Counted from the stretch's first letter, positions 21,071 to 29,647 are shown. The stretch is DNA of 64,000 bases from Candidatus Pantoea varia (GCF_900115075.1 NZ_FOVG01000002.1:248001-312000), one strand, 5' to 3'. Translations and numbers: made by a program. The notes: a model not told the origin generated them from the sequence alone.

Positions 21071-21739
21071 TTAGTGAAAGGTGCGCACCACTTCCAGCAC
21101 GCCGTTAATGATAAACTGCACGCCCATACAGACCAGTAAAAATCCCATCAGGCGCGAGATCGCCTCAATGCCGCTTTTACCCACCAGCTTCATGATGGCC
21201 CCTGAACTGCGCAGTGAAATCCACAGAATCAGACTCACCAGCAGGAAGATCAGTACTGGCGCGACGGTGATGACCCAGGCCGGAAAGTCGACGCCGCTCC
21301 TCACCGTTGAGGCAGAGGAGATGATCATCGCAATGGTACCCGGCCCGGCCGTGCTTGGCATCGCCAGCGGCACAAAAGCGATATTTACCGGCTCTTTGGC
21401 TTCATCCAGCTCATCCAGTTTCTGCTTTGCTTCGACAGAATGGCCTGCAGGTTTAGCCGGAAACAGCATCCGGAAGCCGATAAAGGCGACGATCAGCCCC
21501 CCCGCCATGCGCAGGCCAGGAATGGAGATGCCGAAGGTATTCAGCACCGCGCTGCCCGCGTACCACGCCACCATCATGATGGCGAAGACATAGATTGAAG
21601 CCTGGCGCGCCTGTCGGTTGCGCTCCTGGAAGTTCATCTCACCAGCCAGACCTAAAAACAGCGCCACGGTGGTGAGCGGGTTGGCGAGCGGCAGAATCAC
21701 CACCAGCCCCAGGCTCACTGCTTTAATCAGTTCCAGCAT
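21071..21739 (-). CDS. marC: MarC family membrane protein
   Basis: A 222-residue protein of six predicted membrane helices, very close to E. coli MarC in length and wording ([21 protein letters not shown] opening, [36 protein letters not shown]). The family is annotated as NAAT-type transporters but the function is not settled; MarC itself was shown not to mediate multiple antibiotic resistance. The upstream 211-residue gene may be co-transcribed (15 bases apart). Confidence 0.92.
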   Translation of the reverse strand: MLELIKAVSLGLVVILPLANPLTTVALFLGLAGEMNFQERNRQARQASIYVFAIMMVAWYAGSAVLNTFGISIPGLRMAGGLIVAFIGFRMLFPAKPAGHSVEAKQKLDELDEAKEPVNIAFVPLAMPSTAGPGTIAMIISSASTVRSGVDFPAWVITVAPVLIFLLVSLILWISLRSSGAIMKLVGKSGIEAISRLMGFLLVCMGVQFIINGVLEVVRTFH

Positions 21740-21754
21740 GTCCGATCTCCCTGA

Positions 21755-22390
21755 TTAGTGTTTCGGACGCTCCAGCGCCTCAAGCAGCTCCGGGAAGAAG
21801 TCCTGCAGTATTTCGGGCGTCATCAGTTCGGGGTAGTGCATCAGATGCTCGCGGATACGTTCGTTGACGTCCGGCAGCAGATGCTGGGCGGCTTCGCTGG
21901 CGGTGATTTTGTGCTTCTTCATGGCGCGCAGCAGATCGCCTGGCAGCGTGTCTTCATCGTCGGCGTCATCGACCATCTCCAGCGCATCCAGCTCGTCGAA
22001 CATCTCCATCAGCGCTTCGGTCTGCGGCGTGCGCGACTCATATTCACGCGGATGTTCATCTTCCAGGAAACGCAGCATGGCGCGCATCGGCGTGCCATCT
22101 GGCGTGGCAGGCGGCTCGGTAGCGAACCAGCTCAGCAACTGATGCATGGTGACCTGATGGACGCGGAATCCGCTGTCGACCAGCTCATCGGCCAGCAGCT
22201 CGGCGGTTTCGTTTTCAATCACGCAGATGTGGGTACGTTTGGGTTCGTACTGCTCCAGCCACTGGTAGATCTCTTCAATCACACCATCGTCATACTCGAA
22301 TTTTTTGGAGAGATAGCTGTCGTCCTGTTCGTGAACGCAGGCCTGAATCTGATCGGGGTCGAAGTAAAGTGCGATGTTGATGCCTTTCAT
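21755..22390 (-). CDS. Acidic protein of unknown function
   Basis: A 211-residue cytoplasmic protein I do not recognise. The N-terminal 90 residues look like a small alpha/beta fold (MKGINIALYFDPDQIQ, then KRTHICVIENETAELLADEL). The middle is strongly acidic with Asp/Glu runs near residues 130-145, and the end is helical (LMHYPELMTPEILQDFFPELLEALE). It has no signal peptide or membrane segment. It reads as a genuine gene with core-like composition and a start next to an acceptable ribosome site. It precedes marC by 15 bases. Confidence 0.7.
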   Translation of the reverse strand: MKGINIALYFDPDQIQACVHEQDDSYLSKKFEYDDGVIEEIYQWLEQYEPKRTHICVIENETAELLADELVDSGFRVHQVTMHQLLSWFATEPPATPDGTPMRAMLRFLEDEHPREYESRTPQTEALMEMFDELDALEMVDDADDEDTLPGDLLRAMKKHKITASEAAQHLLPDVNERIREHLMHYPELMTPEILQDFFPELLEALERPKH

Positions 22391-22481
22391 GCGTGCTGTC
22401 CTGTAGAAACCAAAACAATACTATAGCGCTCAACCCCAGGTTAAGGGAATGTCAGGCATCACAGCAGAGGGGCGTTTAACG

Positions 22482-22507
22482 CTCCCCTCAGAGTAAAGAG
22501 GGGAGAG
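22482..22507 (-). terminator. Probable yjjA terminator hairpin
   Basis: An eight-pair stem CTCCCCTC with GAGGGGAG around an eight-base loop, just after the yjjA stop. It lacks a clean T tract, so termination is less certain. Confidence 0.5.
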
Positions 22508-22521
22508 ATGAAGAGAGGGGA

Positions 22522-23031
22522 TCAGGAGATAAAGTTTTTGCCCTGCTTCAGTACCACGTCACAGGCTTTGGTTTTCAGCTTCTCACCCATTGGCGAGTTG
22601 CTCAGGCTTTGCAGATTGAGCTGCTGGCCGTTACCGGTATTCAACAGACCTGCCACACCCTGGGTGTAATCGGTTTTCTGCTCCTGCGCGGTGGTGGTGT
22701 TGAGACCGAGCTTGCTGAGCACCTGATCTTTCACCGACTGCACATTGTTTTTCACCACGTTGTGTTCGACACAGTACTGCATCACACCCGCGGCGTTGGT
22801 CATACTGTTGGCGCTGACCGCTTTATCGCCGCCGCCCAGCATGCTGGAAATAGAAGAGAGCGACAGGCCGCCATTCTGCTGCGTCGTGCCGGTGGTGCTG
22901 CCGTTGTTCTGCTGGCTGAGCTGCGACGCTGCACTGCTCAGCTGATCCTGCCAGCTTGCCGCTGATGCACTGCCCGCGACCAGAAGTGCCGCCAGTCCCC
23001 ATCCCCACGCACTGCGTTGTGCTAATTTCAT
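22522..23031 (-). CDS. yjjA: DUF2501 periplasmic protein YjjA
   Basis: A 169-residue exported protein with a signal peptide ending near SASAASW. A low-complexity Gln/Asn/Ser/Gly segment (residues 38-60) is followed by the DUF2501 core with MQYCVEHNVVKNN and KDQVLSKLGL. It matches E. coli YjjA in length and order of parts; two cysteines could form a disulfide. The function is unknown. Confidence 0.88.
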   Translation of the reverse strand: MKLAQRSAWGWGLAALLVAGSASAASWQDQLSSAASQLSQQNNGSTTGTTQQNGGLSLSSISSMLGGGDKAVSANSMTNAAGVMQYCVEHNVVKNNVQSVKDQVLSKLGLNTTTAQEQKTDYTQGVAGLLNTGNGQQLNLQSLSNSPMGEKLKTKACDVVLKQGKNFIS

Positions 23032-23562
23032 CTCAACCTCGGTATGTGCTTATTCAGTTTTCCTAAGAAAGGCTGAGGAGCAGAAAGTTCCTGAAGTTTT
23101 TTCATAATGAGTGATTTGGGAATCTTCTGTAATAGAGTCGGTAGTCAATTCAGGTGAGTGCGAATGTTATTATTTCGTGAGGCAATTTTATGGGATGGTT
23201 AATAAGGGTGCGCGGCTGAAACATTATTTAATATTCTCCGCAGGTTTATCAGGAATCGTCCTGGTTTAAATTAAATTTACCGATTCGATTATCATTGGTT
23301 TTTAAGGAATTGCGTCTGCCCTGTTAATGTTCACCCGCGAAACGACTTCTTTTTAACTTGTTGTATATTATATATTTTTCATTTTTAGCGCAGCGGTGAG
23401 GAAAGCCGTATTACTGTTTTTTGATGTGATTTTATGTGCCGTAATTAAATTTATTTAGCAGGATTTTTTATTATTCCGGCTTGCGAAATCAGTCAGGGTG
23501 TTCATGCTTAATCACTGTGTCAGGCAGTTGTGGTAGTTATTTAATTTAACGGGAGTGATATT
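23032..23562. other. AT-rich gap upstream of the stress-protein genes
   Basis: About 530 bases with no credible gene. It is much more AT-rich than its neighbours, with TATATTATATAT-like stretches near 23365. It should carry the promoters of yjjA (leftward) and of the YsnF/AvaK pair (rightward). I could not identify a clear sigma-factor consensus or repeat. Confidence 0.45.
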
Positions 23563-23964
23563 ATGGCTGGACAGCCAGAACACAATAATAATGCAGACGT
23601 CACGCTTAAACTCGCTGAAGAGCAAATAGCCCTGACCAAGCAAAAGATTGTGGATGGACATGTCCGCGTTACCCGTTCCACAACTGAACATGACGAGGTC
23701 ATCAGTACACTGCTTAACCGGGAGAAGGTTGAGGTTGAGCATGTAGCAAAAGCGCAGCCCGTTGAAACGATGCCCGAAATCAGGGAAGAGAACGGTGTAC
23801 TGATTGTCCCGGTAGTAGAGGAAGAAATCCGGATTGTCAGAAAGCTGGTGCTTAAAGAGGAGATCCACATCCGAAAAGTGCAGGAGAATGTTCCTTTTCA
23901 GGAAGTGGTGACCCGACGTGAGCAGCAGGTGAATGTTGAGAGAGATGACGATCAAATCAGCTAA
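23563..23964 (+). CDS. YsnF/AvaK (DUF2382) domain protein, short form
   Basis: A 133-residue protein consisting of one DUF2382 domain: LKLAEEQIALTKQKIVDGHVRV at residues 10-31, then alternating strands ending with EEIRIVRKLVLKEEIHIRKV and REQQVNVERDD. The family is linked to stress responses in bacteria; no enzymatic activity is known. It lies 16 bases upstream of a second, longer DUF2382 protein, evidently in the same operon and probably its duplicate. Confidence 0.82.
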   Translation: MAGQPEHNNNADVTLKLAEEQIALTKQKIVDGHVRVTRSTTEHDEVISTLLNREKVEVEHVAKAQPVETMPEIREENGVLIVPVVEEEIRIVRKLVLKEEIHIRKVQENVPFQEVVTRREQQVNVERDDDQIS

Positions 23965-23980
23965 CAGAGAGGAACCTATC

Positions 23981-24976
23981 ATGGCACAGGAAAAAATCGT
24001 AACACTGTTCGATTCTGCAATTCAGGCAGAGGCCGCGAAAAGAAATCTCGTGAAAGCAGGCTTTTCTGATCGGGACATCAGTCTTATCAGTGGAGAACGT
24101 TTGCAGCAGGAAGGGCAGTCTGTCCGCCATCCGAGCCTGTGGCAGCGTCTGTTTGGGCACGACGTCGATAAAGATGAGGCGGATGTCTACACCAGAGCCA
24201 TGGACAAGGGCGGCGTCGTGCTGACCATCCGTACTGAGGAGGAGAAGCTGGCCCGCGCCATGACGATTCTCCATTCTCATGACTCGGTGGACGTACCGTC
24301 ACGTCTGCAAAGCTCGGTTGATAATGGCACTACCGCGCCGGGCATCAACCCGACGACGGCAGGCAAGCAGTTTGCTGGTGAGACTAACGACCGCCCGGCT
24401 GAGCCTCTGCGCACCTCACTGACCGGTGACGAGAGCGAAGCCGATATTCTGCGCCTCGCCGAAGAGCAGGTAGAAGTGGGTAAACGTCTGGTGAGCGAAG
24501 GTTCGACCCGCGTACGCCGCTATACCGTGACCGATACCGTGTCTGAAGATATCTCGCTGCATGAGCAGCACGCTGACATCTTCCGTCGTTCGGTGAATGA
24601 ACCCGCGCTGGCCGGTGAAGTGGACTGGTCAGAGAAAACCGTCGAGGTCGCTGAGACGCATGAGCAGCCGGTAATTAACAAAACGACCCACGTGAAAGAA
24701 GAAGTGGTAGTCCGTACCGACGGTAGCGATCGTACCGAGACCATTAACGATACGGTGCGTCGTCAGGAAGTGGATATTGACCATGCACGAGGTGGTCTGG
24801 AGCGGGAACTGCCGGGTACAACTGCAGGCGTAAAACCTGCGACCGCCGCCGCAGGCACCCAGTCGCCAGGCGCGCATAACCGTGACCACAAAGAGAGCCT
24901 GACTGATAAGGTGAGCGAGAAAGCCAGCGAAGTGAAGGGCAAGGTTGAAAGTAAGTTGCATGATCACTCACATTGA
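23981..24976 (+). CDS. YsnF/AvaK domain protein with N-terminal general-stress (YflT-like) domain
   Basis: A 331-residue protein. The N-terminal 100 residues (KIVTLFDSAIQAEAAKRNLVKAGFSDRDISLISGE) resemble the YflT general-stress domain. Residues 145-270 form a DUF2382 domain (LRLAEEQVEVGKRLVSEGSTRVRRYTV). The tail is Lys/Glu-rich and disordered (TDKVSEKASEVKGKVESK). The start at 23981 is chosen for the AGAGGAACC ribosome site and the MAQEKIVTLF opening. The role is probably in stress tolerance, by family only. Confidence 0.82.
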   Translation: MAQEKIVTLFDSAIQAEAAKRNLVKAGFSDRDISLISGERLQQEGQSVRHPSLWQRLFGHDVDKDEADVYTRAMDKGGVVLTIRTEEEKLARAMTILHSHDSVDVPSRLQSSVDNGTTAPGINPTTAGKQFAGETNDRPAEPLRTSLTGDESEADILRLAEEQVEVGKRLVSEGSTRVRRYTVTDTVSEDISLHEQHADIFRRSVNEPALAGEVDWSEKTVEVAETHEQPVINKTTHVKEEVVVRTDGSDRTETINDTVRRQEVDIDHARGGLERELPGTTAGVKPATAAAGTQSPGAHNRDHKESLTDKVSEKASEVKGKVESKLHDHSH

Positions 24977-25050
24977 GGCGCTCATCCTGACAACAACAGG
25001 CGCTGATGGGCATTACTGATGCCCGATGCTGAGCATGCAAGATGCAGGAA

Positions 25051-25076
25051 GAGCCAACCGCGAGGTTGGCTCTTTT
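25051..25076 (+). terminator. Terminator after the YsnF/AvaK genes
   Basis: A perfect nine-pair stem GAGCCAACC/GGTTGGCTC with loop GCGA, followed by four T residues. Confidence 0.85.
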
Positions 25077-25179
25077 GCGTGTGGGGGCAGTAAAAAACGG
25101 ACAACGTCGTCATATCTTCTTCGGTATAATCTGGCGCTATCCGCGCAGGTCGGGCAGAAATAAAACATAAGGGAATAAA

Positions 25180-26226
25180 GTGAACTGTAAACCGATGCTT
25201 TTCATGCTGGCGGCTTTCTCACTGTCGACTCAGGCCGCCCAGAGCGGAAAAACGCTTGAGCACAAAGACTGGGAAGTTGTCTGTGATAACACCCTGACCT
25301 GCCGCATTGCGGGTTATGCCAAAGAAGAGGATCCGTCCGGCTCCATCCTGCTCACCCGTGCCGCTGGACCGGGAACGGAGACAGTGGGAGAAGTGACGCT
25401 GGGCGATACCGAAGATGACAGCGCCCCGGCGGAAAAGCTGACGCTGTGGATCGACGGGAAATCAGCCGGCGATCTGGTGGCGGCTGACGACAACTGGCGC
25501 ATGTCGACCAGTCAGACCTCTGCGGTAATCAGCGCCGTTAAAGGCAGTGGGAAAGTCGAGTTTAAAGGCGGAACAAAGCCATTCCTGCTTTCCGGTGAGG
25601 GCGCTTATGCCGTGCTGCTGAAAGCGGACGACGTGCAGGGTCGTATCGGCACGCCAGGTGCGCTCACTAAAAAGGGCAATAAGCCGGAAAGCAGCGTAAT
25701 CAAGGCTGTGCCCGCACCGGTTATTCATGCAGCAAAAACCCTCAGCGGTGAACCCCGTTTGCTGACCGATCCAGAAATCGCCGCACTTAAAACCCGACTG
25801 CTTTCGACCGTTAATCGTAATGACGATGACACGTGCGACAGCCTGTTTTCACCGGCAGAAAATAGCGATCCGGAAACCGATGGACTTACGCTTACGCCAT
25901 TGGATGACACCCACGTTTTGCTTTCGTCGCTCTGCTGGCGCGCCGCGTATAACGAAGGATATGGCTACTGGGTCATCGATAATCAGCTCAAAGGTAAGCC
26001 TGAGCTGGTGACCATTTCCGGGTCGGATTACGACAAGGGCGAGATTACCAGTGTGCAGAAAGGCCGGGGCATCGGCGACTGCATGAGCCAGGAGAGCTGG
26101 GTATGGGACGGCCAGGCTTTCCGCAAAAGCTATGACGGCGGGACCGGCATGTGCCGTTATATCCATGCAGGCGGCACCTGGGATCTGCCCACGCTGGTGA
26201 CGGATGTTAAGGCTGTTTCGGGTTAG
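25180..26226 (+). CDS. DUF1176 domain-containing periplasmic protein
   Basis: A 348-residue protein with a signal peptide (MLFMLAAFSLSTQAAQ, cleavage near residue 20). The typical DUF1176 body follows: HKDWEVVCDNTLTCRIAGY near residue 28, then WRMSTSQTSAVISAVKGS. The C-terminal half has paired cysteines (DDTCDSLF, SSLCWRAAYN, GDCMSQE, GTGMCRY), suggesting disulfides. Function unknown; the family is common in Gram-negative periplasms. It starts at GTG with AAGGGA shortly upstream. Confidence 0.85.
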   Translation: MNCKPMLFMLAAFSLSTQAAQSGKTLEHKDWEVVCDNTLTCRIAGYAKEEDPSGSILLTRAAGPGTETVGEVTLGDTEDDSAPAEKLTLWIDGKSAGDLVAADDNWRMSTSQTSAVISAVKGSGKVEFKGGTKPFLLSGEGAYAVLLKADDVQGRIGTPGALTKKGNKPESSVIKAVPAPVIHAAKTLSGEPRLLTDPEIAALKTRLLSTVNRNDDDTCDSLFSPAENSDPETDGLTLTPLDDTHVLLSSLCWRAAYNEGYGYWVIDNQLKGKPELVTISGSDYDKGEITSVQKGRGIGDCMSQESWVWDGQAFRKSYDGGTGMCRYIHAGGTWDLPTLVTDVKAVSG

Positions 26227-26381
26227 AGCTTTTGTATTGCCAGTGAAACATAGGTGCTGAAGCGACTGTTTTAAGGCGGGTGAGGGTGAATGAAGAATTT
26301 CTGACAAGGTTGTCACGCAGTATCTCTAAGAACCCAAAAGACGTTTTTTTCAGCAGTTGCACACTCGCCTGCGGATAAGGG

Positions 26382-26409
26382 TTGCGGAAACAGGGGGTAA
26401 CGGTATAAT
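26382..26409 (+). promoter_or_regulatory. Probable leuX promoter
   Basis: TTGCGG (-35) and a perfect TATAAT (-10) separated by 16 bases, 28 bases before the mature tRNA start; a C-rich stretch follows as expected of a tRNA promoter. Confidence 0.75.
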
Positions 26410-26437
26410 CCCCAACGTTTTCCGCATACCCTTCAGT

Positions 26438-26522
26438 GCCGAAGTGGCGAAATCGGTAGACGCAGTTGATTCAAAATCAACCGCCGCGAGGCGTGCCGGT
26501 TCGATTCCGGCCTTCGGCACCA
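26438..26522 (+). tRNA. leuX: tRNA-Leu(CAA)
   Basis: An 85-base gene ending in encoded CCA. The acceptor stem pairs GCCGAAG with CTTCGGC, and the anticodon stem GTTGA/TCAAC encloses TTCAAAA with anticodon CAA. A long class II variable arm follows, and the T arm GCCGG/CCGGC has loop TTCGATT. It is nearly identical to E. coli leuX, a known hot spot for genomic islands. The dpd island starts directly after it. Confidence 0.97.
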
Positions 26523-26537
26523 CGTATGCAAATTTAA

Positions 26538-26560
26538 GTCGCTCAAGGGCGGCTTTTTTT
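26538..26560 (+). terminator. leuX terminator
   Basis: A six-pair stem AGTCGC/GCGGCT (one G-T pair) with a seven-base T run, 16 bases after the tRNA. Confidence 0.75.
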
Positions 26561-26749
26561 GTGTCTGAGATCCCACGTGGTTAAAGCCCTGCCACGCTAA
26601 ATCACCCACCCTATGTTTGCTTGGTACGACCTATATCAATGGTATAACGTAAACGCTGATATATCCCGCCTGATACTTTTAGTTCCCACACAAAACCCAC
26701 TAAGAGTGGTTTAACTCAGCTCTGAACGATATGGAAGTTGTGACAAGCC

Positions 26750-26801
26750 AAGCCTCAAAAAAAAGCTTAGAAGTTTACTTATGACCTGAACTTTGAGGCT
26801 T
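26750..26801. repeat. Ten-base inverted repeat at island left end
   Basis: AAGCCTCAAA and its exact complement TTTGAGGCTT, 32 bases apart, in non-coding AT-rich DNA. It could be a structured RNA element, a protein site or a recombination remnant; there is no T tract to make it a terminator. Confidence 0.4.
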
Positions 26802-26924
26802 ATCCTGGCCATATAGGCTGATTCCGCTAAGGTTTTTTAAGCTTTTGAATATTAAGTTTTTATTGTAAATTTTTTGCTGATTTTTAGATCTAGACCTGTT
26901 TAAGTAAGGTACGTGTCAGGTTTG

Positions 26925-26940
26925 CACTAAGATGTTAGTG
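26925..26940. promoter_or_regulatory. Palindrome, candidate operator of the dpdC-side transcript
   Basis: CACTAA and TTAGTG flank the four bases GATG. The site is about 100 bases before the 77-residue gene. Function is inferred from position only. Confidence 0.3.
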
Positions 26941-27036
26941 TTGTAAGTATGGGATAAGATGAAATGCAAAGGTATCCTTGAATCGCTACCAACAAGTTTT
27001 ATAAATTTACTATGCGGCCTACACAAAGGGGGCATT

Positions 27037-27270
27037 ATGAAGACTTTCGATACCCAACTTGCTATGAGCATTATATCGCACTCTACTGGTGGTTTTAGCT
27101 ACGACACCCTTGCCAGGGCACTGATAACAAACGATAAAAATGAAGAGACGAAGGTACTTCTGGAGACATGTAGAGCTTTTTGTCTCTCTTTGGAGAAGAA
27201 AGGGATTCTTAAGAGGTGTCAGGTGTGCTCAAGTTCTCAGGATGAATACTTTGAATATATCCCTCACTGA
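27037..27270 (+). CDS. Small protein of unknown function at the head of the dpd modification genes
   Basis: A 77-residue protein I do not recognise. The ATG at 27037 is preferred to one at 26959 because AAAGGGGG lies just ahead of it. The sequence looks like a small helical domain (TQLAMSIISHSTGGFSYDTLARALI, then a helix around LLETCRAFCLSLEKKGIL) with a closing CQVC pair, perhaps a winged-helix or metal-binding fragment. It lies about 100 bases ahead of dpdC in the same direction, separated by a strong hairpin, so a regulatory or phage-related role is possible but unproven. Confidence 0.6.
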   Translation: MKTFDTQLAMSIISHSTGGFSYDTLARALITNDKNEETKVLLETCRAFCLSLEKKGILKRCQVCSSSQDEYFEYIPH

Positions 27271-27274
27271 GAAC

Positions 27275-27300
27275 TGCCCCTGAAGATTTTTTCAGGGGCA
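27275..27300 (+). terminator. Strong hairpin between the small gene and dpdC
   Basis: A perfect ten-pair stem TGCCCCTGAA/TTCAGGGGCA with loop GATTTT, five bases after the stop codon. The downstream tract is only partly T-rich (TCAATTCGTTTC), so it may be a partial terminator or attenuator before dpdC. Confidence 0.6.
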
Positions 27301-27367
27301 TCAATTCGTTTCTTGCAACGTCCCTTTTTCTGAGGTAGCTTTGCTACAAATTTTTGGGAGGACGCTT

Positions 27368-28324
27368 GTGAGTAATATCAATTTAATAACAACATGCACA
27401 AACGGCAAGAATAGTGGTGACAAAGCGATATTGAGCTTAAGTCAGTTTTCATCAGGCCGCACTACCTCAAGTGTACTAGTAAAGTCTTGGTGTAACGCTA
27501 TGAGAGAGGCTATTTCTGAAAAAGAAACTTTACTCACTGAGGATCTTTATAAAGGAGGACATTGGGCGATTGCTAAAGCTGCTCTTAATCAGTATCCCAT
27601 TGATCTATGGGTTCTTTCTGCAGGCCTAGGTCTATTGCATCATAAAGACAAAATCGTACCTTATAAAGCTACGTTTGCAGCAGGCTATGATGAATCTATA
27701 CCATTGTATTCAAGTGAGTTTTACGGGAAATCCTTTCATAGGACATGGTGGAAAGAGATAACTCAAAGATCTTTTTTTAAAACAGAACATCCTACTTCTA
27801 TTACTGAGTTGATGAAAGAAAAACGCACAGATTATTTTATAATTTGTGGATCTCCTGATTATATTAATGCTATTGAACTCGATGTTATTAATGGGCTTAA
27901 TTACCTTGTTGATTCAAATAAGCAGTTAATAATTATAACTTCAAAAAAAGTCACGCAAAGACTGGAGTGTTATTTATTAAAGAGCAATCAGGGTATGGCT
28001 GATTTTTTAAGTTGTAATATGATTTCACTTAATATTAGCCTTGCTCGATACATAGTGAAGGAGTTCACAGAGAGACAATGTAATGATTTAAAGGCACTCT
28101 CACGACAATTATCTGAAAAGCTAAACGGATTACCTAAGCGTCAGCCTAAAAGAGGGGCTCGACGCACCGCTGAAGAAGTCAATCACTACATTGTGAAGCT
28201 TATGAGTCAACAACCTGGTTTAAGTGCTACACATGCTCTACGGGCATTCCGTGATGAAGGTAATTCCTTTGAGGAGAAGCGGTTCCGCGCTGTGTTCAAG
28301 ACCATAAGTGAGAGCAAACCTTAA
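27368..28324 (+). CDS. dpdC: DpdC, probable DNA preQ0-to-amidodeazaguanine converting protein
   Basis: A 318-residue protein from a GTG start preceded by GGGAGGA at 27356-27362; a TTG further upstream has no ribosome site. The N-terminal two thirds has the fold signature shared with YaaA/DUF6884-type proteins: LITTCTNGKNSG at the start and IDLWVLSAGLGLLHHKDKIVPYKATF in the middle. The last 60 residues are basic and helical, possibly DNA-binding. In the described dpd systems DpdC turns preQ0 already placed in DNA into 2'-deoxy-7-amido-7-deazaguanosine. The assignment rests on this domain and on its place beside dpdA and dpdB. Composition is AT-rich. Confidence 0.78.
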   Translation: MSNINLITTCTNGKNSGDKAILSLSQFSSGRTTSSVLVKSWCNAMREAISEKETLLTEDLYKGGHWAIAKAALNQYPIDLWVLSAGLGLLHHKDKIVPYKATFAAGYDESIPLYSSEFYGKSFHRTWWKEITQRSFFKTEHPTSITELMKEKRTDYFIICGSPDYINAIELDVINGLNYLVDSNKQLIIITSKKVTQRLECYLLKSNQGMADFLSCNMISLNISLARYIVKEFTERQCNDLKALSRQLSEKLNGLPKRQPKRGARRTAEEVNHYIVKLMSQQPGLSATHALRAFRDEGNSFEEKRFRAVFKTISESKP

Positions 28325-28344
28325 TGCTAACAAATGGTATTTTA

Positions 28345-28353
28345 TGATATAAT
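28345..28353 (+). promoter_or_regulatory. Extended -10 promoter element ahead of dpdA
   Basis: TGATATAAT combines a perfect TATAAT with the upstream TG of an extended -10; there is no good -35, as expected of this class. It lies in the 72-base gap between dpdC and dpdA, so dpdA-dpdB may have their own promoter. Confidence 0.55.
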
Positions 28354-28396
28354 TGCCTGTTTTTTTTAGACCTTGTAGTGGCGTCAGGAGAGTAAG

Positions 28397-29647
28397 TTGT
28401 CGAAGCTAAAGTATTTTTTTCCGGATAGTCAGGATTTTATCGATCCAAGTTTCGACTTCTTCCGCGAAACACGTAACGAGCATCGCGTTCGTCAGCGTGA
28501 CGATCATTATCCGCATGAGATTTTTCCTCATCCTTACGACGGTATGCTGGTTTCTAAAGCAGTAGTAGATGGTCTTGGTGGCGGTGAGAGTAAATATACC
28601 CGAGCTCAACGTTTACGTTACTTCCGTAATGGTATGAAGCACTTTTTCCGCTTGCCTGACAATATGGAAACGATGGGAGATTGTGGCGCATTCACATATG
28701 TTAATCAGGATGTGCCGCCATATCGTGTAGAGGAGGTCATTGAGTTTTACGAAACCTCCCGTTTCAATTATGGCGTATCCCTTGACCATATCGTATTTGG
28801 TTATGAGAAACCTGGAGAGGTATTCGGTGGTGAAGTTTTAGCCGAATGCCGTCGTCGTCAGGATATCACGCTGACTCTGGCTCAGGAGTTTATTAACAAG
28901 TCGCACAAAAGCTGCTTTACCCCATTTGGTGTCGCACATGGTTGGAGTAAGGATTCCTATCGCCAATCCGTTGAGGCACTTCTGGCTATGGGATACAAAA
29001 ACATCACGATGGGGGGGATGGTGCCTTTAAAAACGGTGCAGATCCTTGAGACACTGGAAGAGATCAAGCCACGCCTTAAAAGCGATACGCATGTGCACCT
29101 CCTTGGTATTGCTCGTCCAGAGAGTTTTGTAGATTTTATTAAGTTTGGCGTTACCAGTATCGACTCCACAACCCCATTGCAGCAAGCCTTTAAAGATAGA
29201 AAAAATAACTACCACTCTCTTGCTGGTCCAGCCTATACCGCTGTGCGTGTACCTCAATTTGACGCGAACCCAAGCTTGAGCCGTAAAATTAAGTCTGGAA
29301 TTATTGATCAGGATATTGCACGTCATCTGGAAAAAGATGCCATGAATGCCCTGTTTAAATTCGACAACGACTCGATGTCCCTAATACAGACATTAGAAGC
29401 AGTTTTAGCCTATGAACGCTTTCATTCCGGTGAAAAAGAGGCGGATAAGATCCGTGCAGACTATCACCGTACTTTAAGTGAGCGTCCATGGAAACAGTGC
29501 CATTGCAATATCTGCAAGTCCATTGGCATCAACGTCATCATTTTCCGCGGCGCAGAGCGTAACCGTCGCCGTGGTTTCCACAACATTCAGGTGTTGTACA
29601 GTCGCTTACAACAGACTTTGTCCCAACGCCCAGAGGAATTGTCATGA
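28397..29647 (+). CDS. dpdA: DpdA, DNA guanine transglycosylase (preQ0 insertion)
   Basis: A 416-residue member of the tRNA-guanine transglycosylase superfamily adapted to DNA. The substrate-binding aspartate is at residue 95 (GDCGAF) and the nucleophile-type aspartate at 256 (GVTSIDSTTP). Zinc ligands CxCxxC are at 368, 370 and 373, with histidine at 395. It swaps guanine in DNA for preQ0. Translation starts at TTG: CAGGAG lies six bases ahead, the next residues are SKLKYFF, and no ATG fits. The stop overlaps the dpdB start in ATGA, implying coupled translation. Confidence 0.93.
   Translation: MSKLKYFFPDSQDFIDPSFDFFRETRNEHRVRQRDDHYPHEIFPHPYDGMLVSKAVVDGLGGGESKYTRAQRLRYFRNGMKHFFRLPDNMETMGDCGAFTYVNQDVPPYRVEEVIEFYETSRFNYGVSLDHIVFGYEKPGEVFGGEVLAECRRRQDITLTLAQEFINKSHKSCFTPFGVAHGWSKDSYRQSVEALLAMGYKNITMGGMVPLKTVQILETLEEIKPRLKSDTHVHLLGIARPESFVDFIKFGVTSIDSTTPLQQAFKDRKNNYHSLAGPAYTAVRVPQFDANPSLSRKIKSGIIDQDIARHLEKDAMNALFKFDNDSMSLIQTLEAVLAYERFHSGEKEADKIRADYHRTLSERPWKQCHCNICKSIGINVIIFRGAERNRRRGFHNIQVLYSRLQQTLSQRPEELS

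Larger units (their letters stand above)
26561..27036. other. Left end of the island, non-coding and AT-rich
   Basis: About 475 bases with no credible gene. It contains an inverted repeat AAGCCTCAAA (26750-26759) with TTTGAGGCTT (26792-26801), and a palindrome CACTAA-GATG-TTAGTG at 26925-26940 about 100 bases before the first small gene, which may be an operator. No integrase, transposase fragment or copy of the tRNA end is visible here. Confidence 0.5.
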
